From: Oscillospiraceae bacterium | GTDB taxonomy: Bacteria; Bacillota; Clostridia; Oscillospirales; Oscillospiraceae | NCBI GenBank assembly: GCA_017527825.1 | Contig: JAFXPO010000015.1 | Coordinates: 1 to 38,503, forward strand | Length of the DNA: 38,503 nucleotides | Reading direction: 5' to 3' | In this document: piece by piece, positions 16,670 to 23,818 of the stretch | Position numbering within the stretch: the stretch's first letter is position 1 | How the letters are laid out: every line of letters starts with the position of its first letter | Made by a program: the position numbers and the translations under genes | The notes under the pieces: generated by a model | The model's input: the letters and a program-made list of their open reading frames with translations, nothing else | Told to the model about the DNA's origin: nothing | Database searches by the model: none

Positions 16670-17128
16670 ATGAAAAACATTGTTGTACGTTTTGAACGGG
16701 AGCTGGCTCTATCTTACATCGACATTCTGTTCCGCGCAGCCGAACAAGATTCGGAAGTGCGGGCGCTGATGGAGCGCGTTTCCGATCATATGTCGGACAA
16801 GCTGTCGGTGTTGGATGGGAACGCCAACCTGCACATGCTCGCGTTATCGGACATTATATCCGTTTCCGCCGAGGGTAGGCATGCACGCATTCGAACGGAG
16901 GATGGAAACTACTATACGCGTCAGTCCCTCCAAAGCACGGAAAACTGCTTGGACCCTCGCCGGTTTATGCGTATTTCCCGATACGAGCTTGTCAATCTGT
17001 CCAAGGTAAAGCGTTATGATTTTTCCGTTGTCGGCACGCTGCGCCTTGAGTTTTCGGACGGCAGCGAAACCTGGGCGTCCCGACGATGTATCCCATTGAT
17101 GCGAAAGCGACTGAGCGGAAAGGAGTGA
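16670..17128 (+). CDS. LytTR-domain DNA-binding regulator
   Basis: The 152-residue protein has an N-terminal helical region (FERELALSYIDILFRAA) and a C-terminal LytTR beta domain (about 55-150): LALSDIISVSAEGRHARI, TRQSLQSTENCL, then RRFMRISRYELVNLSKVK and LRLEFSDGS. A later ATG than the open frame allows was chosen because AGGTGG lies 9 nt upstream and the extra N-terminus is promoter sequence. It is followed 4 nt downstream by a DUF3021 membrane protein. Such pairs are LytTR regulatory systems, in which the membrane partner restrains the regulator, as in streptococcal HdrRM/BrsRM. Confidence 0.9.
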   Translation: MKNIVVRFERELALSYIDILFRAAEQDSEVRALMERVSDHMSDKLSVLDGNANLHMLALSDIISVSAEGRHARIRTEDGNYYTRQSLQSTENCLDPRRFMRISRYELVNLSKVKRYDFSVVGTLRLEFSDGSETWASRRCIPLMRKRLSGKE

Positions 17129-17132
17129 GTTT

Positions 17133-17585
17133 ATGCTGATGAACACCCTGAAACGGGCTGTGTCCGGCTTTGTGCTGGGCATGGCGGTCGGCAACCTGAT
17201 CGCGGCACTGACCGGCCATCCCGACATCTTCTCGCCCGCGCTGCTGACGAAGGCGGGAAGCCTGTCCACGGCGCTGCTGCTGCAAACGCTGCTTTCCGGC
17301 GTGATCGGCGCGGCGGGCATGGGCGGCACGACGCTCTACGAGATCGAGCGCTGGCCGATGCTGACCGCCAATCTTACGCACTTCGCGCTGGTCATGGCTG
17401 TATTCATCCCCATCGCACATTTCCTCGGCTGGACGGAGACAGCGGCGGATACGCTGCTCATGGCGGGAATCATGTTCGCCGCACACTTCAGCATCTTTCT
17501 CATCATGTGCGCGTACTACCGCGCCCAGGTGCGGGAGATGAACAGGCTGCAAGAGGCGTTCCTGCGCGAAGCCACGCGGGGCTGA
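17133..17585 (+). CDS. DUF3021 membrane protein, partner of the LytTR regulator
   Basis: The 150-residue protein has four hydrophobic segments (about residues 8-26, 42-64, 78-99 and 107-127) and a basic, amphipathic cytoplasmic tail. Motifs such as SGFVLGMAVGNLI and TTLYEIERWPMLTANLTHF fit DUF3021. It follows the LytTR gene with a 4-nt gap and is likely its membrane inhibitor or sensor. A serine recombinase gene starts 4 nt after its stop, so transcription of all three may be linked. Confidence 0.88.
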   Translation: MLMNTLKRAVSGFVLGMAVGNLIAALTGHPDIFSPALLTKAGSLSTALLLQTLLSGVIGAAGMGGTTLYEIERWPMLTANLTHFALVMAVFIPIAHFLGWTETAADTLLMAGIMFAAHFSIFLIMCAYYRAQVREMNRLQEAFLREATRG

Positions 17586-17589
17586 TGAT

Positions 17590-18210
17590 ATGAGCGGGGC
17601 GGTCTACGGTTACGTGCGCGTTTCGACACGGAACCAGCGCGAGGATCGCCAGCTCGCCGCGATGCGGGAGTATGGCGTCGCGGAAAAACGCATCGTCGTG
17701 GAGAAGCAATCGGGCAAGGATTTTGCCCGGCCCGGCTATCAAAGCCTGCTGCGACAGCTGCGTGTGGGCGACACGCTGGTCGTCCAGAGCCTCGACCGCC
17801 TCGGGCGCAGCTACGCCGAAATACAGGAGCAGTGGCGCGTCATCAGTAAGGAACGCGGCGTCAATATCGTTGTGCTGGACATGCCGCTGCTGAACACGCG
17901 GGAGCATACGGAGCTGGTGGGCCGGCTGATCTCCGACCTCGTTCTCCAACTGTTGAGCTTTGTCGCCGAGACGGAGCGCGAGAGCATCCGCGAGCGCCAG
18001 CGCGAGGGCATCGACGCGGCGAAGGCGCGGGGCGTGCGGTTCGGAAGGCCGCGATCAGAGCTGCCGGAGGGCTTTGAGGAAACGGTCGAGGCATGGCGGC
18101 GCGGCGAGTTCACGGCGCGGGAGGCGGCGCAGAGGCTCGGCGTCTCGCGCGGTACATTTTTCAGACGCGTCAGCGAGCTGGACATAAAAAAAGAGCAGGG
18201 ACGGAGTTGA
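17590..18210 (+). CDS. Small serine recombinase (resolvase/invertase), copy 1
   Basis: The 206-residue protein has the resolvase catalytic domain: YGYVRVSTRNQREDRQ with the nucleophile Ser, then VEKQSGKDFARPGYQSLL, VQSLDRLGRSYAEI with the catalytic Arg pair, and the long E helix ETERESIRERQREGI. A C-terminal Hin-type helix-turn-helix follows (FTAREAAQRLGVSRGTFFRR). It could resolve or invert DNA between short dimer sites. It begins 4 nt after the DUF3021 stop, and its own end overlaps a terminator. A closely similar gene lies at 23819-24421 in the same orientation, and the flagellin block lies between them. Confidence 0.92.
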   Translation: MSGAVYGYVRVSTRNQREDRQLAAMREYGVAEKRIVVEKQSGKDFARPGYQSLLRQLRVGDTLVVQSLDRLGRSYAEIQEQWRVISKERGVNIVVLDMPLLNTREHTELVGRLISDLVLQLLSFVAETERESIRERQREGIDAAKARGVRFGRPRSELPEGFEETVEAWRRGEFTAREAAQRLGVSRGTFFRRVSELDIKKEQGRS

Positions 18211-18226
18211 ACCTCGTCCCTGTTTT
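18196..18226 (+). terminator. Terminator at the end of recombinase copy 1
   Basis: Stem CAGGGACG (18196-18203) with CGTCCCTG (18215-18222), followed by TTTT. The hairpin spans the recombinase stop codon. Confidence 0.75.
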
Positions 18227-18233
18227 CCTGTGC

Positions 18234-18458
18234 TTACACCAGCCACGACCGCTCCCGCAGCGTTGCCGCTTTGCGACGCACGGGGTGCTTGCAGACTCCC
18301 GCCTCCGGCTTCCAATAGACGCAGTCGCCGCACGCCGGCCGGACGACCTGCGCGCAGTGGCACCAGCGCTGGTGCGGCCACTCGGTCTTGGTGCGGCACT
18401 CCCGGCAGGCAAACAGCGGGCATTCCGCGGTGATGATCGGATTGGAGTTTTTCTCCAT
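18234..18458 (-). CDS. Cysteine-rich small protein downstream of flagellin
   Basis: The 74-residue protein has nine Cys, in the order C-x4-C-x2-C, C-H-C, C-x2-C and C-K-H. ECPLFACRECRTKTEW and ACGDCVYWKPEAGVCKHP stand out. It looks like a small zinc-binding protein and is very basic at the end. ATG 18458 has a GGGAGG site 9 nt upstream. It lies 106 nt after the flagellin stop on the same strand, beyond a GC-rich hairpin. Family not recognised; any link to flagella is only by position. Confidence 0.65.
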   Translation of the reverse strand: MEKNSNPIITAECPLFACRECRTKTEWPHQRWCHCAQVVRPACGDCVYWKPEAGVCKHPVRRKAATLRERSWLV

Positions 18459-18493
18459 GTGTCAGAGCCTCCCGTGCGTTGTGATACGAAGCA

Positions 18494-18517
18494 GGGGGCG
18501 GGCGAATGCCCGCCCCC
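18494..18517 (-). terminator. GC-rich hairpin after the flagellin gene
   Basis: A perfect 10-bp all-GC stem (18494-18503 with 18508-18517) lies about 50 nt after the flagellin stop. There is no T run, so it may stabilise the mRNA end rather than terminate fully. Confidence 0.5.
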
Positions 18518-18564
18518 ATTGTCGCTGTTGCTCCTGAGAGCGCTCAGTCCTGTTCCGCCGCGCC

Positions 18565-21500
18565 TTAGCCGAGGAGCTGCAGCACGCCCTGCGGGAGCTG
18601 GTTGGCCTGAGCCAGCATCGCCTGCGCGCTCTGAACCAGGATGTTGTTCTTGGTGTAGGCCATCATTTCCTCGGCGACGTCGGTGTCGCGGATGGCGGAC
18701 TCGGCGTTCTGGATGTTCTCGCGCATGACGCCGAGGTTGTTGATGGTGTGCTCGAGGCGGTTCTGGCTGGCGCCCAGCGTACCGCGGACGTCGGAGACCA
18801 TGTTGATGGCGTTCTTGATGACGTCCAGCGCGTCCGCCGCGCCGTCCTGCGTGGAGATGTCGATGTCCTTGATGCTCTTGCCCTCGGTCAGCTTCATTTC
18901 GGTGTCGCCCGCTGTATAGGTGCCGATGGAGTCGGTGTGCATATCGCGGATGTTGACCGTCAGCTTGTTGAAGTCCTCGCTGGTGTCGCCGATCTGGAGG
19001 GTCAGGCCGCCGCCGGTGACGACCGTGGACTGCTCGATGCTGGGCGAGGTGAACTTTTGGGTCGCCTCGTCGAACACGCCGCTGATGGTGACGGTGTTGT
19101 CGTCGTTGGTCTTCGCGGAGAGCTTGCCCTTAAAGTCCTCGTTGACCGCGAGGGCGATGGCCTCGGCGACGTCCTTCTGGTCGGAGAAGTCGCTGACCCT
19201 GATGAGCTTGTTGTCGCCCTGCAGGTTGCGGGTGGTGGTGTCGAACTGGTAGGTTGTGCCGTTGATGACCAGCGTGTCGCCCGCCGCCAGCTTCATCTTG
19301 CCCTCGTCGTCGGTCTCATAGCCGAGGGTGACGTTGGCAACCTCGCCGTAGGTGGACCCGGCCTCCGCCGCCGTGGATGCGCTGCCCGCCGTGGCGTTGG
19401 TCAGCGTGATGGTGGCGCCGTCGATGGTGGACAGGCTGCCACCGTGTGCGTCGCCCGCCGTGCCGACGCCGAGCGCCCCGGCCCACGCGCTGTACTTGCC
19501 ATTATCGTCTGCGTCATTCAGCTTCGCGTCGATGGCGGTCTTGAACGCCGCCGCGATCGTCTCGCTCGTCGTTGTGTTCTTGTCGAGGTTGGCGACGACG
19601 ACCCTGATGTTGCCCTCCTCGGTCACATCGGAGTCGTCCGACTCCACCAGCTCGAAGGTCTTGGCGTTCTCGCCCGTGCCGATGGTGACGGCGGTGCCGT
19701 ACTCGAGGTCGGCCTTGTCGAAGGTCAGGGACATGGTCGCCGGGGTGGCGTCCACGCCGTCCTGCGTCTGTGCGCCGGAGGCGGCGGCCTCAGTGGCGTT
19801 GATGCCCGCGAAGGTGATGTCGCCGGTCAGACCCTTGACGTCATACGCGCCCTTGTGACGGTTGGTGATCACCAAACCGTCCGCGCTACTGGTTACGGCG
19901 CTAAAGGTTCCGTTGGTGCCGAAGATGTCGCCGCCCTTCATCTCAACGGTGGAGCCGTCGGAGTTGGTCACCGTGACCTTGCTGGCGCCGTTCAGCACGG
20001 CAGCGATGCTGTCCAGAGTATCATTATTATCACCAGCAGTAAAAAGACTATCCTTGACCGCGAAAGTGTTCTTCGAAGCGTTTTCAGTCTTGCCCGCGGT
20101 CAGCTCGACGCTGAACGCGCGGCCGTCCGCCAGCTTGCCCTCGAGCGTGAAGGTGTCCCCCTCGGCGAGGTTCTGGTTGATGCCTACGGTCTTGACACCG
20201 GCGGTGCCTACGTCTGTCGTTCCGGCATTATCGTCACTCGCCACCATGGTTCCGGAAGCCGCATGGATTGAGCTGAACGCAACGCTGCCGTTCTGCGCCA
20301 GCTTGACGTCATTCAGCTTGAACCACTTTCCGTCGGTGTTCACCGAAGTCTTATCTATTGCTCGGATGCTGACAGAGCCAGCTTGTGAGGTGGCTGCATC
20401 AGTAAGGCTAACGTTAGCTTTAACATCGAAGAAATCGGAGACCTTGAACTGGCTCTCGTCGAAGCCCGCCGTGTTCTTGTTGTCCTCAAAGTTGGTCTGC
20501 TTCAACGCCTCCACGATGTTGTTGGTGATGATGGACGTGTCGTCCGTGCGGATCATATCCTCCGTAATCTCCACCGTCGCGGTCGCCGTTTTCGCATCCG
20601 CCAGATTGAACTCGAACTGGAGCTTGTCGCCCACCATATAGTGCTTGTTGCCGGTCACCAGTTTCTCTACGCCATTCGCTGCAACATCGTCCTCATTGGT
20701 GTTAGCGGCTACTCCCACCAATGTGATACCGGAGACGCCGGCGTCGACATTGGTCACTTCCACATCGGACAGGTGCAGCGTGCCCAGCTTTGCCTCGGCT
20801 TCGGCTATGAAGTTCAGCTTGCCGTCGGAAGTGGTGACAGTGAAACCGTCGTTGTATTCGGCATTATTAGTTGTGCCAAAAATATCGCGAAGTTCCAACG
20901 GAACCGAGCCACCGCTTGAGTTCTTACCGGTAATACCCAACGCGTCGCTATTCTGACCCTTGGTCAGGCGACCCAGGATCGACGCGAGCTGTTCTTCCTT
21001 AGTCACGCCTCCGAACTTCAGCTCATCATTGTCATAGGCGTTAACATCATTAATATCAAGGGTGCTGCTATATTCCAGCTCCAAGGTCTTGGACAGCTTG
21101 CTGCCGTCCTCCTGCGGGATCTCAAAGCGCAGGGTGAGCTTGTCGCCCGCGCCGAACGCCTTGTCGATGCTCAGCTCAAACTGGGACGTCGCGCCGACGC
21201 CGTCGATCTTCTCAACGCTGACGCCGTCGCTGTAGTCTACGGCGTCCATCTCGCCGATGCGGATGGAGTCCTCCGGAGCCGTGACCTTGGCGAGAGAACC
21301 GTCGAGCAGCTTGAGCCCGTTGAAGTTCGCGCTGTCCGCGATGCGGTCGATCTCGGTGCGGAGCTGGTCGACCTCCTTCTGGAGCTGCGAGCGGTCCACG
21401 GCGTCCTCATAGGTGCCGTTGGCGGACTGCTCGGCCAGCGTGTACATACGGTTGAGCATGTCATGGACCTCGGTCAGCGCGCCCTCCGCCGTCTGCACGA

Positions 21501-21714
21501 GGCTGATGCCGTCCTTGGCGTTCTTGGTCGCGCCCTCGAGGCCGCTGATCTGCGCGCGCATCTTCTCGCTGATGGCGAGGCCGGCGGCGTCGTCGCCGGC
21601 GCGATTGATCTTGTAGCCGGACGACAGCTTTTCCAGGTTCTTCGCGAGGCTGGAGTTGTTGGTGTTGAAATTGCGATAGGAATTCATCGCGGTGACGTTG
21701 TGTTGGATTCTCAT
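18565..21714 (-). CDS. Giant flagellin (1049 residues)
   Basis: Both conserved flagellin ends are present. The N-terminal D0/D1 is MRIQHNVTAMNSYRNFNTNN, KNLEKLSSGYKINRAGDDAA, then GLAISEKMRAQISGLEGA and DRSQLQKEVDQLRTEIDRIA. The C-terminal D1/D0 is GASQNRLEHTINNLGV and AMLAQANQLPQGVLQLLG. Between them (about 150-940) lies a huge Thr/Asp/Gly-rich variable region of beta-type sequence, so it is two to four times the usual 270-500 residues. I see no HExxH, so it is not a flagellinolysin. ATG 21714 follows AAGGAGG; an earlier in-frame start (21840) is ignored because homology begins at MRIQHN. Secreted through the flagellar export system to form the filament. The CsrA-like and TnpB-like genes lie upstream on the same strand. 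Confidence 0.92.
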   Translation of the reverse strand: MRIQHNVTAMNSYRNFNTNNSSLAKNLEKLSSGYKINRAGDDAAGLAISEKMRAQISGLEGATKNAKDGISLVQTAEGALTEVHDMLNRMYTLAEQSANGTYEDAVDRSQLQKEVDQLRTEIDRIADSANFNGLKLLDGSLAKVTAPEDSIRIGEMDAVDYSDGVSVEKIDGVGATSQFELSIDKAFGAGDKLTLRFEIPQEDGSKLSKTLELEYSSTLDINDVNAYDNDELKFGGVTKEEQLASILGRLTKGQNSDALGITGKNSSGGSVPLELRDIFGTTNNAEYNDGFTVTTSDGKLNFIAEAEAKLGTLHLSDVEVTNVDAGVSGITLVGVAANTNEDDVAANGVEKLVTGNKHYMVGDKLQFEFNLADAKTATATVEITEDMIRTDDTSIITNNIVEALKQTNFEDNKNTAGFDESQFKVSDFFDVKANVSLTDAATSQAGSVSIRAIDKTSVNTDGKWFKLNDVKLAQNGSVAFSSIHAASGTMVASDDNAGTTDVGTAGVKTVGINQNLAEGDTFTLEGKLADGRAFSVELTAGKTENASKNTFAVKDSLFTAGDNNDTLDSIAAVLNGASKVTVTNSDGSTVEMKGGDIFGTNGTFSAVTSSADGLVITNRHKGAYDVKGLTGDITFAGINATEAAASGAQTQDGVDATPATMSLTFDKADLEYGTAVTIGTGENAKTFELVESDDSDVTEEGNIRVVVANLDKNTTTSETIAAAFKTAIDAKLNDADDNGKYSAWAGALGVGTAGDAHGGSLSTIDGATITLTNATAGSASTAAEAGSTYGEVANVTLGYETDDEGKMKLAAGDTLVINGTTYQFDTTTRNLQGDNKLIRVSDFSDQKDVAEAIALAVNEDFKGKLSAKTNDDNTVTISGVFDEATQKFTSPSIEQSTVVTGGGLTLQIGDTSEDFNKLTVNIRDMHTDSIGTYTAGDTEMKLTEGKSIKDIDISTQDGAADALDVIKNAINMVSDVRGTLGASQNRLEHTINNLGVMRENIQNAESAIRDTDVAEEMMAYTKNNILVQSAQAMLAQANQLPQGVLQLLG

Positions 21715-22069
21715 GATATCCTCCTTAAAATTTGCGTCGGGTAAGCGCTTCCATTTGCCTACCGTTTGTTTTGTTGCGTCGTCCGCCCTCGCCCGACCGG
21801 CCGATCGTCCGGGGGCCTCCGGCGCGCTTTCTATATCCAAACGGCTGCGCTCGCCGTGAGGACCCGTGCTGAATACGCGTGGACTCCCTCTTGCAAGGGT
21901 TTGAGCGACGCCCGTGTTTTTTGACCAAACTGCCGACGTTTCGGCGGCTTGATCAAAACGAGGGGTTGCCCTCTCTTGTTCCCGCTTTCACGGGCTGTCA
22001 CCGGCGTCCCGACCGGCCCTTACTTTTCTTGAAAGAAAAGTAAGCAAAAGAACTTTAATGACCGCTTCG
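21715..22069 (-). ncRNA. Hairpin-rich leader between the TnpB-like and flagellin genes (possible guide RNA and/or CsrA-bound 5' UTR)
   Basis: No gene is visible in this 355-nt spacer, but it is densely structured. It holds a perfect 12-bp stem at 22019-22044; CCGG and CCCG hairpins at 21985-22015; GAGGG/CCCTC at 21961-21976; a compound stem at 21921-21956 whose outer arms keep pairing through a G-U; and ACGGC/GCCGT near 21842-21858. TnpB-type guide RNAs come from the region just 3' of the gene, which is exactly here. On the flagellin side, about seven GGA triplets occur in the last 125 nt, one in the loop of a GGCC hairpin (21799-21817), as expected for CsrA binding. I found no convincing promoter inside. 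Both readings are inference. Confidence 0.4.
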
Positions 22070-22933
22070 CTATCCCTCTATTAAGGCCTTGCCCTGCCGC
22101 TCCAGCTTGTAGCGAAGCTTTTCCCGCAGCGCCGCGCCGCCGCCTTCGAGCCGCACCGCGTCATACTCCGTCGCGAGACGGTGGGTCTCCTTGTGGATCT
22201 GGTCGCGCTTCTGGTTGGCGATGTGTTCGCGCTCCCGGGCGATGCGCTGCTGCTGTAGTTCGTAATTTTTGGAACCGGGCTGCATCCGCCGGAGCTTTTC
22301 TTCCATTCCGACGAGGCGCCGCTCCGCTTTGACGATGTGCTCCGGCTGCTCCGCCTCCCCGTATGTCCCGACGCGCTCCGGCTCCACCGGCTCCGGCTCC
22401 TTCGCGTCGTAGCGGTAGAGGAGGGAGCAGTCGTATTTGCCGTCCCGCGTCTTACTGACCGTTGCGGAGCAGAGCGTCCACCAGTGCAGGGGCCTTCGGT
22501 GCAGCTTCGCTCGCACCCACCTGACCTTCGGGAGCACGACGCCGTCGCCCTCGATGCGGATGCTGTCGGGACAGCGCCCGTAGTAGTGGTGGCAGTAGAC
22601 GGTATAGGCGTCGCGGCTGTATCCGCGCTTAAACTGCGGATAGCCGCTCTTGCCGTTGAAGAAATCCTGAAACGCGCGGCGCAGGTTCTGGTGTACGGTG
22701 ACGAGCGCCTGCGAATCTGCCTCTTTGAGAAACGGCGCGTCCTTTTTGTACCGTGCGGGCGTGGGTAGGTAGTGCTCGCCGGTGGCGGCGAAGAACTCCT
22801 GCTCGTCGGCGAGGATCGCGTTCCAGAGCCAGCGGCAGCATCCAAAGGTCCTGTCGATCAGCGCCGCCTGCTCCGGCGTGGGGTAGAGCCTGACCTTGAT
22901 CGTGGTGTTGCGCCTTACCCTGTCGCCGCTCAT
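22070..22933 (-). CDS. TnpB-like protein without RuvC-I and RuvC-III (candidate TldR, nuclease-dead RNA-guided regulator)
   Basis: The N-terminal half is clearly TnpB/IS605 OrfB: KVRLYPTPEQAALIDRTFGC, then CRWLWNAIL, the ADSQAL and NLRRAFQDFFNGKSGYPQFK motifs (about 73-102), VVLPKVRWVRAKLH, and SATVSKTRDGKYDCSLLY. Where TnpB has the RuvC-I strand G-I-D-x-G it has PEPVEPERVGTYGEAEQPEH (181-200) and no Asp. The bridge region GSKNYELQQQRIAREREH and NQKRDQIHKETHRLATEYD is kept, with a Glu at RLEGG (RuvC-II). The protein then stops at residue 287, before the zinc ribbon and the RuvC-III Asp. It overlaps the CsrA-like gene by ATGA (start 22933). No tnpA is nearby. I infer a domesticated DNA-binding protein, not a transposon nuclease. 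Confidence 0.8.
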   Translation of the reverse strand: MSGDRVRRNTTIKVRLYPTPEQAALIDRTFGCCRWLWNAILADEQEFFAATGEHYLPTPARYKKDAPFLKEADSQALVTVHQNLRRAFQDFFNGKSGYPQFKRGYSRDAYTVYCHHYYGRCPDSIRIEGDGVVLPKVRWVRAKLHRRPLHWWTLCSATVSKTRDGKYDCSLLYRYDAKEPEPVEPERVGTYGEAEQPEHIVKAERRLVGMEEKLRRMQPGSKNYELQQQRIAREREHIANQKRDQIHKETHRLATEYDAVRLEGGGAALREKLRYKLERQGKALIEG

Positions 22934-23313
22934 TCGACCACCGGGGCGATGCGCTCCAGCCGCTCGCGCAGCCACTCGCTTTCGGGCGTCTCGCCAAGGG
23001 AGTCCAGCATGGCGGCGATCTCGCCGATGGCCGCCCGCGCGTCGTCCTTCCTCGCCTGATACGCCGCCAGCTTTTCGAGCCGCTTGGCGGAATGCCTCAG
23101 ATCAGAGGCGCATTTGGGCTTTCTCCGCTCGCCGGTGATCACGGAATCAGGCCTTGCGTCGCCGCTCCGCTCGTGGAGCTTGCCTCGCAGGATCGTCATT
23201 TCGCGGGGCGCGTCCACCAGCACCTGGGTTTGCGTGCCGTAGCGGAACGCCTGAACCACGACCTCGTCGCCGATGGTGATGTACTCGCCGTCTTTTACGT
23301 TTAAGCTCAGCAT
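22930..23313 (-). CDS. CsrA-like RNA-binding protein with a C-terminal helical extension
   Basis: Residues 1-50 match CsrA/RsmA: M-L-S-L start, GEYITIGDEVVVQAF, then VLVDAPREMTILRGKLHER, including the A-P-[KR]-E and the key RNA-contacting Arg (R43 here, R44 in E. coli numbering). Differences from typical CsrA are V6 in place of Arg and a 75-residue extension (LRHSAKRLEKLAAYQARKDD, then TPESEWLRERLERI) predicted to be helical, doubling the normal 60-75 residues. In Bacillus CsrA represses flagellin (hag) translation with FliW as antagonist. The AAAGGGAG site lies 6 nt before ATG, and the stop codon overlaps the start of the TnpB-like gene, so the two are translationally coupled. First gene of the csrA-like/tnpB-like/flagellin array. 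Confidence 0.75.
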   Translation of the reverse strand: MLSLNVKDGEYITIGDEVVVQAFRYGTQTQVLVDAPREMTILRGKLHERSGDARPDSVITGERRKPKCASDLRHSAKRLEKLAAYQARKDDARAAIGEIAAMLDSLGETPESEWLRERLERIAPVVE

Positions 23314-23436
23314 ATCGAACTCCCTTTCTCCTCGCGGCGCGTCTTGCGCCGATGCTTCTTTGAGTCAAAAAAAGTATGGCTTTTTGTACTCGTCAAAATG
23401 ACCAATCGCAGGTTGGAAAAATTCTTTGAAAGGGGC

Positions 23437-23463
23437 TTAATTTCTCAGGAAAGCGCCCGATAT
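23437..23463 (+). promoter_or_regulatory. Possible sigma-28 (sigma-D) promoter
   Basis: TTAA (23437-23440), 16 nt, then CCGATAT (23457-23463) resembles the motility sigma consensus TAAA-N14-16-CCGATAT. The -10 is a full match, the -35 three of four. It reads rightward, away from the csrA-like gene. Confidence 0.35.
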
Positions 23464-23469
23464 AATTTG

Positions 23470-23607
23470 TGAAAGCGCTGGACAAAGCGAGTTCCAAATG
23501 GTATGATTTAGTAGATCGATTTCCGAAAAACGACATTTTTTTATTATCGAAAACAAAGAAATCCCCGTTCCCAATGCTTTGGGAACGGGGATTTTGGCTT
23601 ATTTTTT
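23470..23607 (+). ncRNA. Possible small RNA ending in a strong terminator
   Basis: Between the sigma-28-like promoter and a 16-bp perfect terminator stem (23559-23574 with 23579-23594, T-rich after it) lies about 90 nt without a credible frame. Near its start CGCT-GGACAA-AGCG would form a small hairpin with GGA in the loop, the CsrA recognition geometry. Transcription is not shown; the only support is promoter and terminator in register. Confidence 0.3.
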
Positions 23608-23818
23608 GGGCGGTATGACGTCTTGACTGCGCCGCCGCGCACGGCTATTTTGAGCAAGGTCAGGTTATTCTGATACTGTAACATAGGAAGGACTGCCGCG
23701 CGCTTGTCGCGGCGAGGCATTTCACCGCGCTCCATCTGACACGATCTCCGTTTACATTTCGCGCTTCCTTGGGGCCTTCATGATTTTAGAAGCGAAAATT
23801 TGAATGGGGTGTGTCCGC
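23608..23818. other. Gene-free stretch before recombinase copy 2
   Basis: With 23314-23607 this completes a 505-nt gap between the csrA-like gene and the recombinase. Apart from the possible small RNA I see no credible frame; a 63-codon minus-strand frame (23544-23735) crosses the terminator and lacks a ribosome site. Confidence 0.5.

Noticed and set aside
18748..20641. Long plus-strand frames opposite flagellin
   Set aside because: Compositional shadows of the flagellin gene; no start signals or domains.
18565..21714. Flagellinolysin (protease-bearing flagellin)
   Set aside because: No HExxH motif was found in the variable region.
21921..21956. Rho-independent terminator after the TnpB-like gene
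   Set aside because: On the minus strand the stem is followed by A residues, not T, so it is treated as a structural element.
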